Positions 33,201-40,728 of a stretch of DNA of 45,290 bases are shown here, in pieces; positions within the stretch are counted from its first letter, which is position 1, and each line of letters starts with the position of its first letter. The notes beneath the pieces are model-generated. The model was not told where the DNA came from. It saw only the letters and a list, made by a program, of their open reading frames with translations, and did not search any database. The stretch is taken from assembly GCA_018883245.1 (NCBI GenBank), contig VEQL01000023.1, positions 1-45,290 of the forward strand, written 5' to 3'. This DNA comes from Chthoniobacterales bacterium (GTDB taxonomy: Bacteria > Verrucomicrobiota > Verrucomicrobiia > Chthoniobacterales > JACTMZ01). Made by a program: the position numbers and the translations under genes.

Positions 33201-33872
33201 GCTACCCACAACCTTGAGCCCTACGCTGTTGGGCAGGTCCAAGTCAACACGTCCGCTGTCACCCTCGAGGATCAATGTCGTTTGTTCCTCGCGCGACTCG
33301 CGCCGGAAACCCTTCCACTGGCCTTGGTCGCCCTTCGTTTCCTCGGCTTTACTGACCTCGTGCTCTACCAACGCCAAGTCTTTCGCCAATTCCTCCTCGT
33401 AAGCCTTATCGATGACTTCCTCATCGACCTCCTTCTCGGAGGCTTTCCCGCCGGATTTCTCCACGTAGTAATCGCCCCAGCGGCAGGTCACTTCGATTTC
33501 GTTCTGCCCAGGAGGTAACATGACACTCATCCCCATCGAACACGCCAACAGGCTTGTCTCCGCCACTTTGTCCGTAGCATCGCCTTGATCGTCGCCTTCC
33601 TTCTTGAAGCCTTGCTCTTCTTCAAGTTCCTCGTCCTTGGAAGCGCGGTGCTCGCTCGATCCCTTGCGCGGAACGAGGAAGCCCGTGAGATACCAACGTC
33701 GCGGCGACTGCGGGAGCAGCTCGTGCGCGAAGGCGTGAGTATTTGATGGCCCGACCAGATCGAGGAGCAAAGCTTCAACAAGCTTCTTGCGAATATCCGT
33801 CGCGCTGGCCCCGGCCAGAGGCGGCGCTTCGGGCGGCGCGGCCTGATATTCGGGGGGTTTGCGTTTGGCCAT
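30258..33872 (-). CDS. drmA: DISARM helicase DrmA
   Basis: A 1204-residue superfamily-2 helicase. FFPTGGGKTEAY is motif I and IIQDELHLISGPLG carries DELH. ISVGLDIGRLGLMVVFGQ and SEYIQATSRVGR are the motif V and VI region. A Cys pair set (ECPWCGTPF, CHNMRCEF) is inserted between motifs and may bind zinc. The N-terminal third is acidic and is probably a DNA- or partner-binding part. The ATG at 33872 was preferred. A TTG 27 bases upstream would overlap abiEii by 16 bases. Its stop overlaps the drmB start. Confidence 0.93.
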   Translation of the reverse strand: MAKRKPPEYQAAPPEAPPLAGASATDIRKKLVEALLLDLVGPSNTHAFAHELLPQSPRRWYLTGFLVPRKGSSEHRASKDEELEEEQGFKKEGDDQGDATDKVAETSLLACSMGMSVMLPPGQNEIEVTCRWGDYYVEKSGGKASEKEVDEEVIDKAYEEELAKDLALVEHEVSKAEETKGDQGQWKGFRRESREEQTTLILEGDSGRVDLDLPNSVGLKVVGSWQALHGLAANGIPDGTRTVSVFLVNDRPTSGRVTYKETVFQAELELKTAKGFFGRPDLRGAARGLEADADDRIADLHYRDALEYAVGHGVSVETELGLDGVCRLARTTFIPMEQVPRMDHAGSETIGDVELGMEALAEMATPDEVQVKLGGLVASYRGWIEQQRNSLAHESLTDSQRETANDLLQLANTASERIEAGIETLKDPNNPSCLQAFRIANRAMARAARQRFAVQQSKDPKDVDRPKWRVFQLAFLLMNLRGMDDPANWDRRTVDLLFFPTGGGKTEAYLGLAAFTLVLRRLKNPGIASAGVSIIMRYTLRLLTLDQLGRAAALMCALEMEREKNKQLGTWPFEIGLWVGSAATPNRMGRANDTSPGAANSAYSKLTQFHNNAAKYSSPIPLEECPWCGTPFVPDSFQLDPPGSRNPDNLLVACHNMRCEFSAARGARLPIVGVDEPIYRRLPCFLIATVDKFAALPWTGRSGALFGKVERYDDKKGFFGPCDPNQGKPLPNRSLLPPDLIIQDELHLISGPLGTVAGIYETVIEQLCQRDLGEGKTQVPKIVASTATVRQAARQIRALFGRESTSIFPPQGPDRNDSFFARTVPVTEKDPGRLYLGIAAQGRSMKVAYLKTCLALLSGCEVLYRAAGGKSADNPADPYMSLLSYFNSLRELGGSRRIAEDEITSRLQIYWKRRRREPEDKLFCSRTIKRTPLELTSRVETDEIARARRELALAFDNPSHTDMALATNMISVGLDIGRLGLMVVFGQPKTTSEYIQATSRVGRLRDKPGLVATLLNPHKPRDRSHYERFSHYHGTFYRSVESTSVTPFSPGALDRALAGALVGLCRHSIMRLEPYLGAGAVEQYYADLQEIVRVFAARAAAHDASLSSAELQEIADRVDDQAQALLADWCQIAREQAAQGVDLNYQKYEDRVSSSVLLRDFLDHELTSKEEIYLRFRANRSMREVETPVDIMPEKSPIGTQPTP

Positions 33873-33883
33873 GAGGTAAACGG

Positions 33884-34777
33884 TTATTCGGCCGGCCAAT
33901 GCTTCCGCAAAGCTGCGGCCAGATTCTCCAGTGTTGCGACAGATCGGGTGAAATCAAAAGCCGCAAATGTGTCGGGACGCAGCACCGGGCGCAGTTCGCC
34001 CTCGATCAGCCGCTGAAAGGTCTCGAGGCGTTCCGCCGCGAGCCAATCCATGTCCTTTTCCATCGCGACCTTGCGGGCGGCCAGACGAAGGAACTCCGCG
34101 TCCTCCCAATCAAGCACGCCCTCCTGCACGGCATAATCGAGATCGAACAAATCCCGCGGCGCCGGCTCGTCGCGCGTCAGCGCCGCCCGCACCTTTTCTG
34201 CATACGCTTCCTCGCGGGACAGGCTCGCCGCCATCACGGGCTGCACACCCTCTTCGTCGAAGAGCGGATCCCGCAACAAGGTGGCCAGCGGCACCGCAGC
34301 AATCTCACGCATCGGTTCCTCGCGCTGTCCGACCTCCAACTTGATCGAACCCTCGCCGCCGAACACCGAGGGATACCAGAGCGTGATGCGATGCTGGGTC
34401 GAGCTGTTGAAGCTCTGCCATCCTTTCTCATCGGTCCGCAGCAATCCGACCGTTGCTGTTTCCACCAACGCACCGACTTCCCGCGCCCGCTTGCTGCGCA
34501 CTCCGCGGGTGATGCCCGGCGCGGTCGGCAAGGTGAAATCCAAATCCTCGCTCATGCGATTGAAGGCCACGTAAGCCTTGCTCAGCAAGGTGCCGCCTTT
34601 GAACACCAGCGGACATTCCTCCGTCGCGTAGAGCCGTCCAAGCACGACCGAGCACCAGAAATCTTTCTCGACCAATGCCGGTTGGAATCCGGTTTTCGCC
34701 GCGGTGAACTCCACCGCCGCCTGCAATTCGCCGCGGCTGCCGAGCCAGCGCTCGAGCGATGGCATCCACTCACTCAT
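33884..34777 (-). CDS. abiEii: AbiEii-type nucleotidyltransferase toxin
   Basis: A 297-residue AbiEii/AbiGii-family protein. The nucleotidyltransferase signature is complete: FKGGTLLSKAY followed by MSEDLDF, matching GS/GG-x-SEDxD with the catalytic acidic residues. Type IV AbiE toxins act on phage infection by blocking growth of the cell. The ATG overlaps the abiEi stop by 8 bases and has a strong GGAGGT site 6 bases upstream, better than most genes here. Its stop lies 11 bases before drmA. Confidence 0.92.
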   Translation of the reverse strand: MSEWMPSLERWLGSRGELQAAVEFTAAKTGFQPALVEKDFWCSVVLGRLYATEECPLVFKGGTLLSKAYVAFNRMSEDLDFTLPTAPGITRGVRSKRAREVGALVETATVGLLRTDEKGWQSFNSSTQHRITLWYPSVFGGEGSIKLEVGQREEPMREIAAVPLATLLRDPLFDEEGVQPVMAASLSREEAYAEKVRAALTRDEPAPRDLFDLDYAVQEGVLDWEDAEFLRLAARKVAMEKDMDWLAAERLETFQRLIEGELRPVLRPDTFAAFDFTRSVATLENLAAALRKHWPAE

Positions 34778-35579
34778 CGAGCCACCTCCGGTCGTTCACG
34801 ATGATGCCCCAGTTGCGCAATGTTGATCCCTTCGTGCCGCGCCCCGGCACGAGCGGAATGAAAGTCCGCACCGGCGACACCGCGCGTTGCAGCTTGCGCC
34901 GCGCCACGGCACCCGCATCCAGCAATTCCATCACCGCACCAATGCGCCGGCAGGTGCCCGCATCCCCATGTGCCACGGCGCACGCCGCCAAGTTGTCGAG
35001 AAAGCGAGGTTCGTCTTTGCGCTCGCGAATCCAACGGTAAGCCGCGGGCAAAGTCCCGAAACGCGCCGCATCGTAAACCGCATCCATGATCACCCGCGGC
35101 AAAGATCCCACGCGCCGTTGCGGCAGCGCTTTTTTGTCCAGCGCGCCCAAGCGCTCCGGCGCCACCTCGATGAATTGAAAAGGCAGCCCGCCGATCGTGC
35201 GGCGCCCGGTGAAGAGCGTGTTGTAAACCGTCATCACATTGGCGACCTGGTCGGTCAGCCCCTGGTATTGCAATGCCCCGAGTCCGGTCTCCTGATAGTC
35301 ACCGCCTTTCGCGTCGAAAAGATGACGCAGGATCACGTCCGGCGGCACCGACCAACGTCCGCCCGGCGGAAGTTTCGGCGGCAGCAACCACAGGCCGCGT
35401 TGCAGCAGAATCGCCAAGCCCTTGCGGTTCAACCGCGTCATGAGCTGGCGCACTTGATCCGTAGTCAGACGCAAAGCGGCACGAATTTCCTCATTCGTGG
35501 CCCGCTCGATGCCTCGCATTTGGACCCAAGCCAAAAGCCGGCTGATCGACGGGCCGAACTTGATCGATTGGGATTTCAT
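34770..35579 (-). CDS. abiEi: AbiEi-type antitoxin/transcriptional regulator
   Basis: A 269-residue AbiEi-family protein. The N-terminal winged helix (about 10-65) contains TNEEIRAALRLTTDQVRQLM. The larger C-terminal domain (about 75-265) is the part that serves as antitoxin in this family. AbiEi proteins are known to repress their own promoter through inverted repeats, and one is present at 35592-35612. The ATG at 35579 was chosen. A TTG at 35615 would add 12 residues and run across that repeat. Confidence 0.9.
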   Translation of the reverse strand: MKSQSIKFGPSISRLLAWVQMRGIERATNEEIRAALRLTTDQVRQLMTRLNRKGLAILLQRGLWLLPPKLPPGGRWSVPPDVILRHLFDAKGGDYQETGLGALQYQGLTDQVANVMTVYNTLFTGRRTIGGLPFQFIEVAPERLGALDKKALPQRRVGSLPRVIMDAVYDAARFGTLPAAYRWIRERKDEPRFLDNLAACAVAHGDAGTCRRIGAVMELLDAGAVARRKLQRAVSPVRTFIPLVPGRGTKGSTLRNWGIIVNDRRWLDE

Positions 35580-35591
35580 ACCACTCTTCTT

Positions 35592-35612
35592 AAAGATTTT
35601 TTTGGAATCTTT
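35592..35612. promoter_or_regulatory. Inverted repeat before abiEi, possible AbiEi operator
   Basis: AAAGATT (35592-35598) and AATCTTT (35606-35612) are perfect 7-base arms around a 7-base spacer. They lie 13 bases upstream of the abiEi ATG. AT-rich sequence further upstream could hold a promoter (a TATAAC-like box on the minus strand), although the -35 is weak. It lies in the only sizeable gap inside the defence operon. Confidence 0.5.
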
Positions 35613-35695
35613 CAATGGAATGTTATAAAATGCTTTGCGTTTCCTTGAACACTGTTATTCGGGCGGAGTGGATCCCGCCAACCGAAACAGAGCCT

Positions 35696-37246
35696 TTAGC
35701 GCCTCCTGTGCCGGGGACGCTGGGTTGGCGCAGACTCTTCAAATCTTTGCAAATGATACTCAAACTGTTGATCAACGAAATCCTTGTCCGTGGTCATGTA
35801 ACTGATCTCTTCTCTGAACTGTCTTTTCTTGTCGCCCTTGAATGACATCCAATTGAAGCTCCCGGCCACCGCAAACGTGGAGTCCATCAGGAGCAGTTTG
35901 GCGTGGGTGTTGCCCAGCCTTACCAAATGAAGGGTCGGATATTTGCGGCTGAGTTCCTTAAGCTCTTTATAGGCTCTTGTGTCTTCGGGATCCTTGTCCT
36001 TGCCCGCCCTCCTATCGTTTGTATCGTCGATTCCGTAGCCGATGTAGACTTCAACGTTTCGGGAAGCGAGGACGTGAATGGCCTCTATCCGGCGGTCGTT
36101 CATGACATCGTCGGAAATCCACGGCGAAACCAGCATCATTCTCTTGGAGGTGTCTCTCAAGGCTCGATCGAGCACCGCGGGATGCTCGTATACAGTCAGC
36201 CTGCGCAGATCGGTCTTGGATTGCTGCTTTTGCACCACGGCTAGCTGCTCTCTCAGTTGCTCGACTTCTTTTTTCAATGACTGAGCTTCCGTTTCAGTCT
36301 CGGGATCCTTCAGCTTTTGCTCCGCCTCGCCAATCTTGGAGGCAAGCAGCGTGTTGTCCCTCGCTGCCTCTTCGGCTTTCCGCTTGGCAGCCGGAGTGAT
36401 CCGTTGTTCGGCCGCAATACCGGCGCTGACAAGGGGATCTTTGGCCAGATGAGCCAGCGCTTCGCGAGAATCGTTGATTTGCCTCGGCAAGTTGAGCCTC
36501 TGGACGCCTCCCTTCTTGGTGAACGCCGCATCGATTTCAGGCAGCGGCCTGCCATGAACCGAGAAAAAGGAAACTTTCAGGTCCTCGCCACTGGAGCCTT
36601 TGTAAACAAGCATTCGTGCCTCGCGAAAATACTTCTGCCGCTGGCCAATACGTTCGAGCGACAACACTTGGTGAATGCGCGACCTCTTTCGTATTTGCGA
36701 GGGAATGCATGAATTGAAATCCTGGGCTCGCAACGTCTCGTCGGTAGGCGGCGTTCCAGGCAGAGGGGGAACCTCGACCAAGCCCCACGCCTGAATTTCT
36801 TTCGGCCTCCTCAAGACCTCTCCGCCCCTCGGTAGAGTTATGAGATGACGCGAAATTCCGTCATAGAGGTAAGCGAGAACCTCGCGCCGCGCCGTCTCTT
36901 CTCTAAGGGTGGAGAGAGATTTGACCCCCTTTGCTGTTAAAGACAAGGAAGCTCCGCCCGCCCCTGCCACACGCCCGTAGAGCACACAATCGGAAGACAT
37001 CAGGCCGCTCAATCTACGACGCAGAAACTTCTCGTTGAGCCCAAGGAATCCACTTAACTGAGATACGGACGAGAGACCTGCGCCGATGCTGCGCAAAATA
37101 AACTCATCAACGAGCGCGACTTCCTTTTTGGCAATGACAAGTGCTTCGACCTCAATGCGCCAAATAGGCAAAGCCACTTCGGCTACATCGATCAAGGTGT
37201 AGCCCGGCACGCTTGAATGTCGCGCGGCAATTTCTTCGGTTGTCAT
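35696..37246 (-). CDS. mkoB: PLD-family protein of a Mokosh-like pair (MkoB-like)
   Basis: A 516-residue protein. A winged-helix-like N-terminal region (about 35-115) is followed by a middle domain of unknown fold, a coiled coil (about 285-350, rich in Glu, Lys and Gln) and a C-terminal PLD domain. That domain has one clear HKD motif (H448-x-K450 in THAKLLLMDS, then VAGSFNW). With a single motif it probably works as a dimer. The start overlaps the kinase-helicase stop by 4 bases (ATGA). A helicase plus PLD pair matches the published type I Mokosh defence system. The match is by architecture, without a database search. Confidence 0.75.
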   Translation of the reverse strand: MTTEEIAARHSSVPGYTLIDVAEVALPIWRIEVEALVIAKKEVALVDEFILRSIGAGLSSVSQLSGFLGLNEKFLRRRLSGLMSSDCVLYGRVAGAGGASLSLTAKGVKSLSTLREETARREVLAYLYDGISRHLITLPRGGEVLRRPKEIQAWGLVEVPPLPGTPPTDETLRAQDFNSCIPSQIRKRSRIHQVLSLERIGQRQKYFREARMLVYKGSSGEDLKVSFFSVHGRPLPEIDAAFTKKGGVQRLNLPRQINDSREALAHLAKDPLVSAGIAAEQRITPAAKRKAEEAARDNTLLASKIGEAEQKLKDPETETEAQSLKKEVEQLREQLAVVQKQQSKTDLRRLTVYEHPAVLDRALRDTSKRMMLVSPWISDDVMNDRRIEAIHVLASRNVEVYIGYGIDDTNDRRAGKDKDPEDTRAYKELKELSRKYPTLHLVRLGNTHAKLLLMDSTFAVAGSFNWMSFKGDKKRQFREEISYMTTDKDFVDQQFEYHLQRFEESAPTQRPRHRRR

Positions 37247-40200
37247 TGGATTCCCTCCTTGATCGCACAGGTCTCGGGATTGGCTGCAATGTGGGTCAGC
37301 ACCTTTCCGAAAGATGGCGCCGCAGTGAGATTGGCGCAGAATGCAGAGTCGCCGACGATGAGCAAGTAGTCCCGCGCACGCGAAAGCGCGACGTTGATAC
37401 GCCGTTTGTCAGTGAGAAACCCTGGTTTGCCAGAGTTGTTCGAACGTGTGACCGAGAAGATAACAATGTCGGCTTCCCGACCTTGATAGTTGTCCACTGT
37501 GTGGCACTCGAGATGAAGATTGTTTAGACGCAAACTGTTGAGTTTGCCGAGAATGTGGTCCCGCTGTGCCGCGTAGCCCGAGAGGACGGCAACGTGCGGC
37601 TTACTGCGCACCCCCTTCGAGTTTCCGCAGACAAAATCGATCCTCTCGAGGAGTTTGGCTATCCAACGCGCCTCGAGAACATTCAGGACGCTCGTTCCGG
37701 ACTGCTGCTCGCGACGACCGTCCTCACCGGAGGTGGAGAACCATGTCACGGGCTTTGGTATCGCGATGGAAAGATCGACACTGCTCTCCGTCCTCACGCT
37801 CTCCAATTTGCCCTCGTAAAAGACTTTGCTCACCAAATCGCCGATCGCTGGCATCATCCGGTGCTGCCGCGTAAGGATCGACTGGCAATCCTCAGGAATG
37901 TTGTGCTCGAGCAATCTCTCGAGAAGGGTCTGCTCGAAGACATCCATGCTGACTTCGTTTTCTTCGAGGAATCTGCGATTTCTGAACTGCGCGTCGATGA
38001 AGGGTGAAAGCTGCAGGCGGTCTCCCACCAGGATCCATTTGGAGCAGCGTTTCAGCGGGACGAGCGCCTCCGTCACGGTCGCTTTCGAAGCTTCGTCCAA
38101 AATACACAAACCAAACTCGTCCTCATCGGCCAAAGACGACTCCACACCGATGCAGGTCCCGGCAACGACATCCGAATCAGCCAAGATCGCACCTTGACAG
38201 TCCTCTTTGAGGAAGAAGCGCTGGATCCATTCGGAACTCAACTCGAACAGTCTGCGGAACTTGGCAGTTCTTTCATCCTCTCCGGAAAGATCTTTCTGCC
38301 ATACCGCCAGTTCAGCGTCCGGCAATTCGGCCAGCTCAGCCCAATCCGGATGCATCTTGATAAATTTTTCTTTGTTGGACCGCATGATTTTCGAGCGCTC
38401 CTGACGCATTTTGCGGCGCTCCTCCAAGTCCATCTCCACCTGTTGCAGCTCGGCTCGTTTCTCATCAGCAGCTTCTCCTTGGCACCGCGGCACACCGTTT
38501 TCATCGGCGTCGTCCAGCTCGTAACGAAGAACACCGGCATGCTCCGTGAGCGCGTCCTCGGCCTCCTGAACTTGCTTGAGACTCTTGCGGTCAGCTAGCA
38601 GCAGTGAGAGACCAAGCCATAATTGTATTTTTGCTATGTCTACGCCCTCTGACTTCGCTGTTTCTTTCAGGAAAGAGGCAGCCTGCTCCCTCACCCGCTT
38701 ACTCCACTCCTCCACCCGCTTCTGCAGCAGATAGCCTTGCGCCGTCTCCGACACCTTCTTTTCCGCATATCCGATGCGCACGATTTTCAGATCCGGGCGA
38801 AGTTGCGCCACGCGCTCGATGGCATTATCGACGGCAAGGTGCGTCTGTGATGTGACCAGAATCCTTTTTTCCGGCCACTTCTTGAGGTGTTGCAGGATCA
38901 ACTCCGCGATGAAGGTTGTTTTGCCCGTGCCGGGGGGACCTTCCACGACGAAGAGATCGTTAGCCGCGAGAGCCTTTGAGATTGTCTCTCTCTTGTTCTC
39001 GTCGATCTGCGGGTTGAACCATTTGGGCGCCTGGGTCGGCACGGCCGCGGCTGTGCAGCCGGCGGGATTGAGAATGAGCGCCCGGAGCCGGGATGCGTTC
39101 TCGGCCTTGGGATCACGGATTGCCTCAAGAGCTTGCTGTTGCTTTCTGATCTGCCGCTCGGTCGCACCCGCGTCGATTGTCAATCGTCCCTTTTTATTCT
39201 TCGGAGCGGTGTAATCCTCGCCCAGCGGCAGAAGGGTGAGAGACCTTTCTCCCACAGACTCGACGAGGCCGGAAACTTTAGACCCGACGACTTTCCAGAT
39301 CTCCTCGATTTCGTTTCCGTCCGGATTCTCTTCCAACTGAAAGGTGATCCGATCGCCGTCCAGCTCGTAGCCGGAGTAGTGGTAAGTGCGCCCTTTCCGA
39401 CTGTGATCGAGGCGCAAGTCCAAAACTTTCTTCCAGGTCCAAAAGAACTCCTCGGCTTTCTTGCCTAGCCGGTCGCTGGCGATTCGCCGCTCGTGGTCAT
39501 CAAGCGCTTCCTCGAGAGCTTCGATGAACGACTTTCCTGCAGATCGGTTGGCCCATTCACCGGCTTGCAGCTGAAAAGGCGCTGACCACGCCTTGTTTCT
39601 CGATTGCTCGAGTTGGTCAAAGGAAGAGTCGCGATAGCACGCGAGAACAAGGAGCTTGGCCCGGGTCTCGTCATCCGCAACGACCATGAGAGTGAGCGTC
39701 TCACCGTAGAATCTGTATCTATGGGGCGTCCTCCCGCGCGGTGCACCATCCCTACGCGCGTCCTCTTTCATCTTTTCTATGCAAGTGATCTCGGTGAAAT
39801 CCCTCTCCAGACGCTCGCATACTTGAGCGGCGCTGAGGCGTTCTCCGAAAATGGCGCGCAAGTCGGCTTCAGCTTTCTTGGTCAGGATGAAATGGCATGT
39901 TTTCTTCGGCTGTTGTTTTTGTGCATCGGCCAAGGCATTGCGCAGCTTCGACTGCAGCACCAAGGCGCTCCCCGGCCGTTCATTGGCATGCTTGGCCAGG
40001 CACTCCTCGATAACATCCCGCACATTTGCGGGGGCTGTGCAAAGCTTCAGGGCGGAGTAGAGCTGGTCCCAAGTTTCAACCTTCAGGCCGTCCATGAAGG
40101 CGATGGCAATCGCGCCGAACGCAAACACATCCGTCGCGTATGAAAAGTTGGCATCGTAGCCATCAATCGGCGCGAAAGGCTGCTTGTCCTTGAGAAAGGC

Positions 40201-40716
40201 ATCGATATCCAGCTCGGTGTCGAAGAACTCGGGAAACTTGGCGATGCCGAAATCCGCCAGACGGATGCGCCCGTTGTCATCGCGCAAAATGTCCGACGGC
40301 TTCAACTCGCGGTGGACTGTTTCCCGCGAGTGGGCAAACGCCAATGCTTCGAGCAGCGGCCTTCCGATCTCCGCGTAGAAATCGTCCCATTTTACCCGTC
40401 CGGGCCTGTTCTTTTTCCACCAATCCCCGATAGGGTCTCCCGCCCACTCGAGGACCAAAAACGGCCGGCCGCTCTCTTTGTCGATCCCGTAGTCGAGCAT
40501 CTTGACGATGTTCTCGTGCATCAGCTCGACAAGACGCCGACTCTCCCGATCGAAGCTCTCACGGATCAGGGCATCGTCCGGCATGCCGTTGCGGAAAAAC
40601 TTAACTGCCACCACTCTGCCGTCTCCCTGCAGGTCGGATGCACGATGGATGTCGGCAAACCTTCCGGCTCGCGGGTTGGCCATCAGTGCATAGCGGTCGT
40701 TGATGATCGTAGGCAT
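37243..40716 (-). CDS. mkoA: Protein kinase - superfamily-1 helicase fusion (MkoA-like)
   Basis: A 1157-residue protein. The kinase-like domain (1-265) has K39 (VAVKFF) and DFG at 155-157. Its catalytic loop is HRE at 135-137 instead of HRD, and the glycine loop is poorly formed. Residues about 274-375 look like a RelE/ParE-type fold (FILTKKAEADLRAIFGERL). The helicase part starts near 560. Walker A is GPPGTGKT (593-600), motif II is ILDEASKA, and motifs V/VI include YQGREADIVIFS and NVALSRARDYLL, as in COG1112/DNA2-like enzymes. The combination with a PLD gene fits type I Mokosh. It starts 12 bases after drmMI. Confidence 0.8.
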   Translation of the reverse strand: MPTIINDRYALMANPRAGRFADIHRASDLQGDGRVVAVKFFRNGMPDDALIRESFDRESRRLVELMHENIVKMLDYGIDKESGRPFLVLEWAGDPIGDWWKKNRPGRVKWDDFYAEIGRPLLEALAFAHSRETVHRELKPSDILRDDNGRIRLADFGIAKFPEFFDTELDIDAFLKDKQPFAPIDGYDANFSYATDVFAFGAIAIAFMDGLKVETWDQLYSALKLCTAPANVRDVIEECLAKHANERPGSALVLQSKLRNALADAQKQQPKKTCHFILTKKAEADLRAIFGERLSAAQVCERLERDFTEITCIEKMKEDARRDGAPRGRTPHRYRFYGETLTLMVVADDETRAKLLVLACYRDSSFDQLEQSRNKAWSAPFQLQAGEWANRSAGKSFIEALEEALDDHERRIASDRLGKKAEEFFWTWKKVLDLRLDHSRKGRTYHYSGYELDGDRITFQLEENPDGNEIEEIWKVVGSKVSGLVESVGERSLTLLPLGEDYTAPKNKKGRLTIDAGATERQIRKQQQALEAIRDPKAENASRLRALILNPAGCTAAAVPTQAPKWFNPQIDENKRETISKALAANDLFVVEGPPGTGKTTFIAELILQHLKKWPEKRILVTSQTHLAVDNAIERVAQLRPDLKIVRIGYAEKKVSETAQGYLLQKRVEEWSKRVREQAASFLKETAKSEGVDIAKIQLWLGLSLLLADRKSLKQVQEAEDALTEHAGVLRYELDDADENGVPRCQGEAADEKRAELQQVEMDLEERRKMRQERSKIMRSNKEKFIKMHPDWAELAELPDAELAVWQKDLSGEDERTAKFRRLFELSSEWIQRFFLKEDCQGAILADSDVVAGTCIGVESSLADEDEFGLCILDEASKATVTEALVPLKRCSKWILVGDRLQLSPFIDAQFRNRRFLEENEVSMDVFEQTLLERLLEHNIPEDCQSILTRQHRMMPAIGDLVSKVFYEGKLESVRTESSVDLSIAIPKPVTWFSTSGEDGRREQQSGTSVLNVLEARWIAKLLERIDFVCGNSKGVRSKPHVAVLSGYAAQRDHILGKLNSLRLNNLHLECHTVDNYQGREADIVIFSVTRSNNSGKPGFLTDKRRINVALSRARDYLLIVGDSAFCANLTAAPSFGKVLTHIAANPETCAIKEGIQ

Positions 40717-40728
40717 GGGTTGTGTCGT

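Noticed and set aside
27632-37246. The two PLD proteins as duplicates of one gene
   Set aside because: DrmC (270 residues) and the 516-residue PLD protein differ in length, N-terminal domains and HKD surroundings, and each is coupled to a different module.
37243-40716. Kinase-helicase as PglW or another BREX/Pgl component
   Set aside because: No PglZ, BrxC or PglX-type partner is near, and the helicase is COG1112/DNA2-like, which does not fit PglW.
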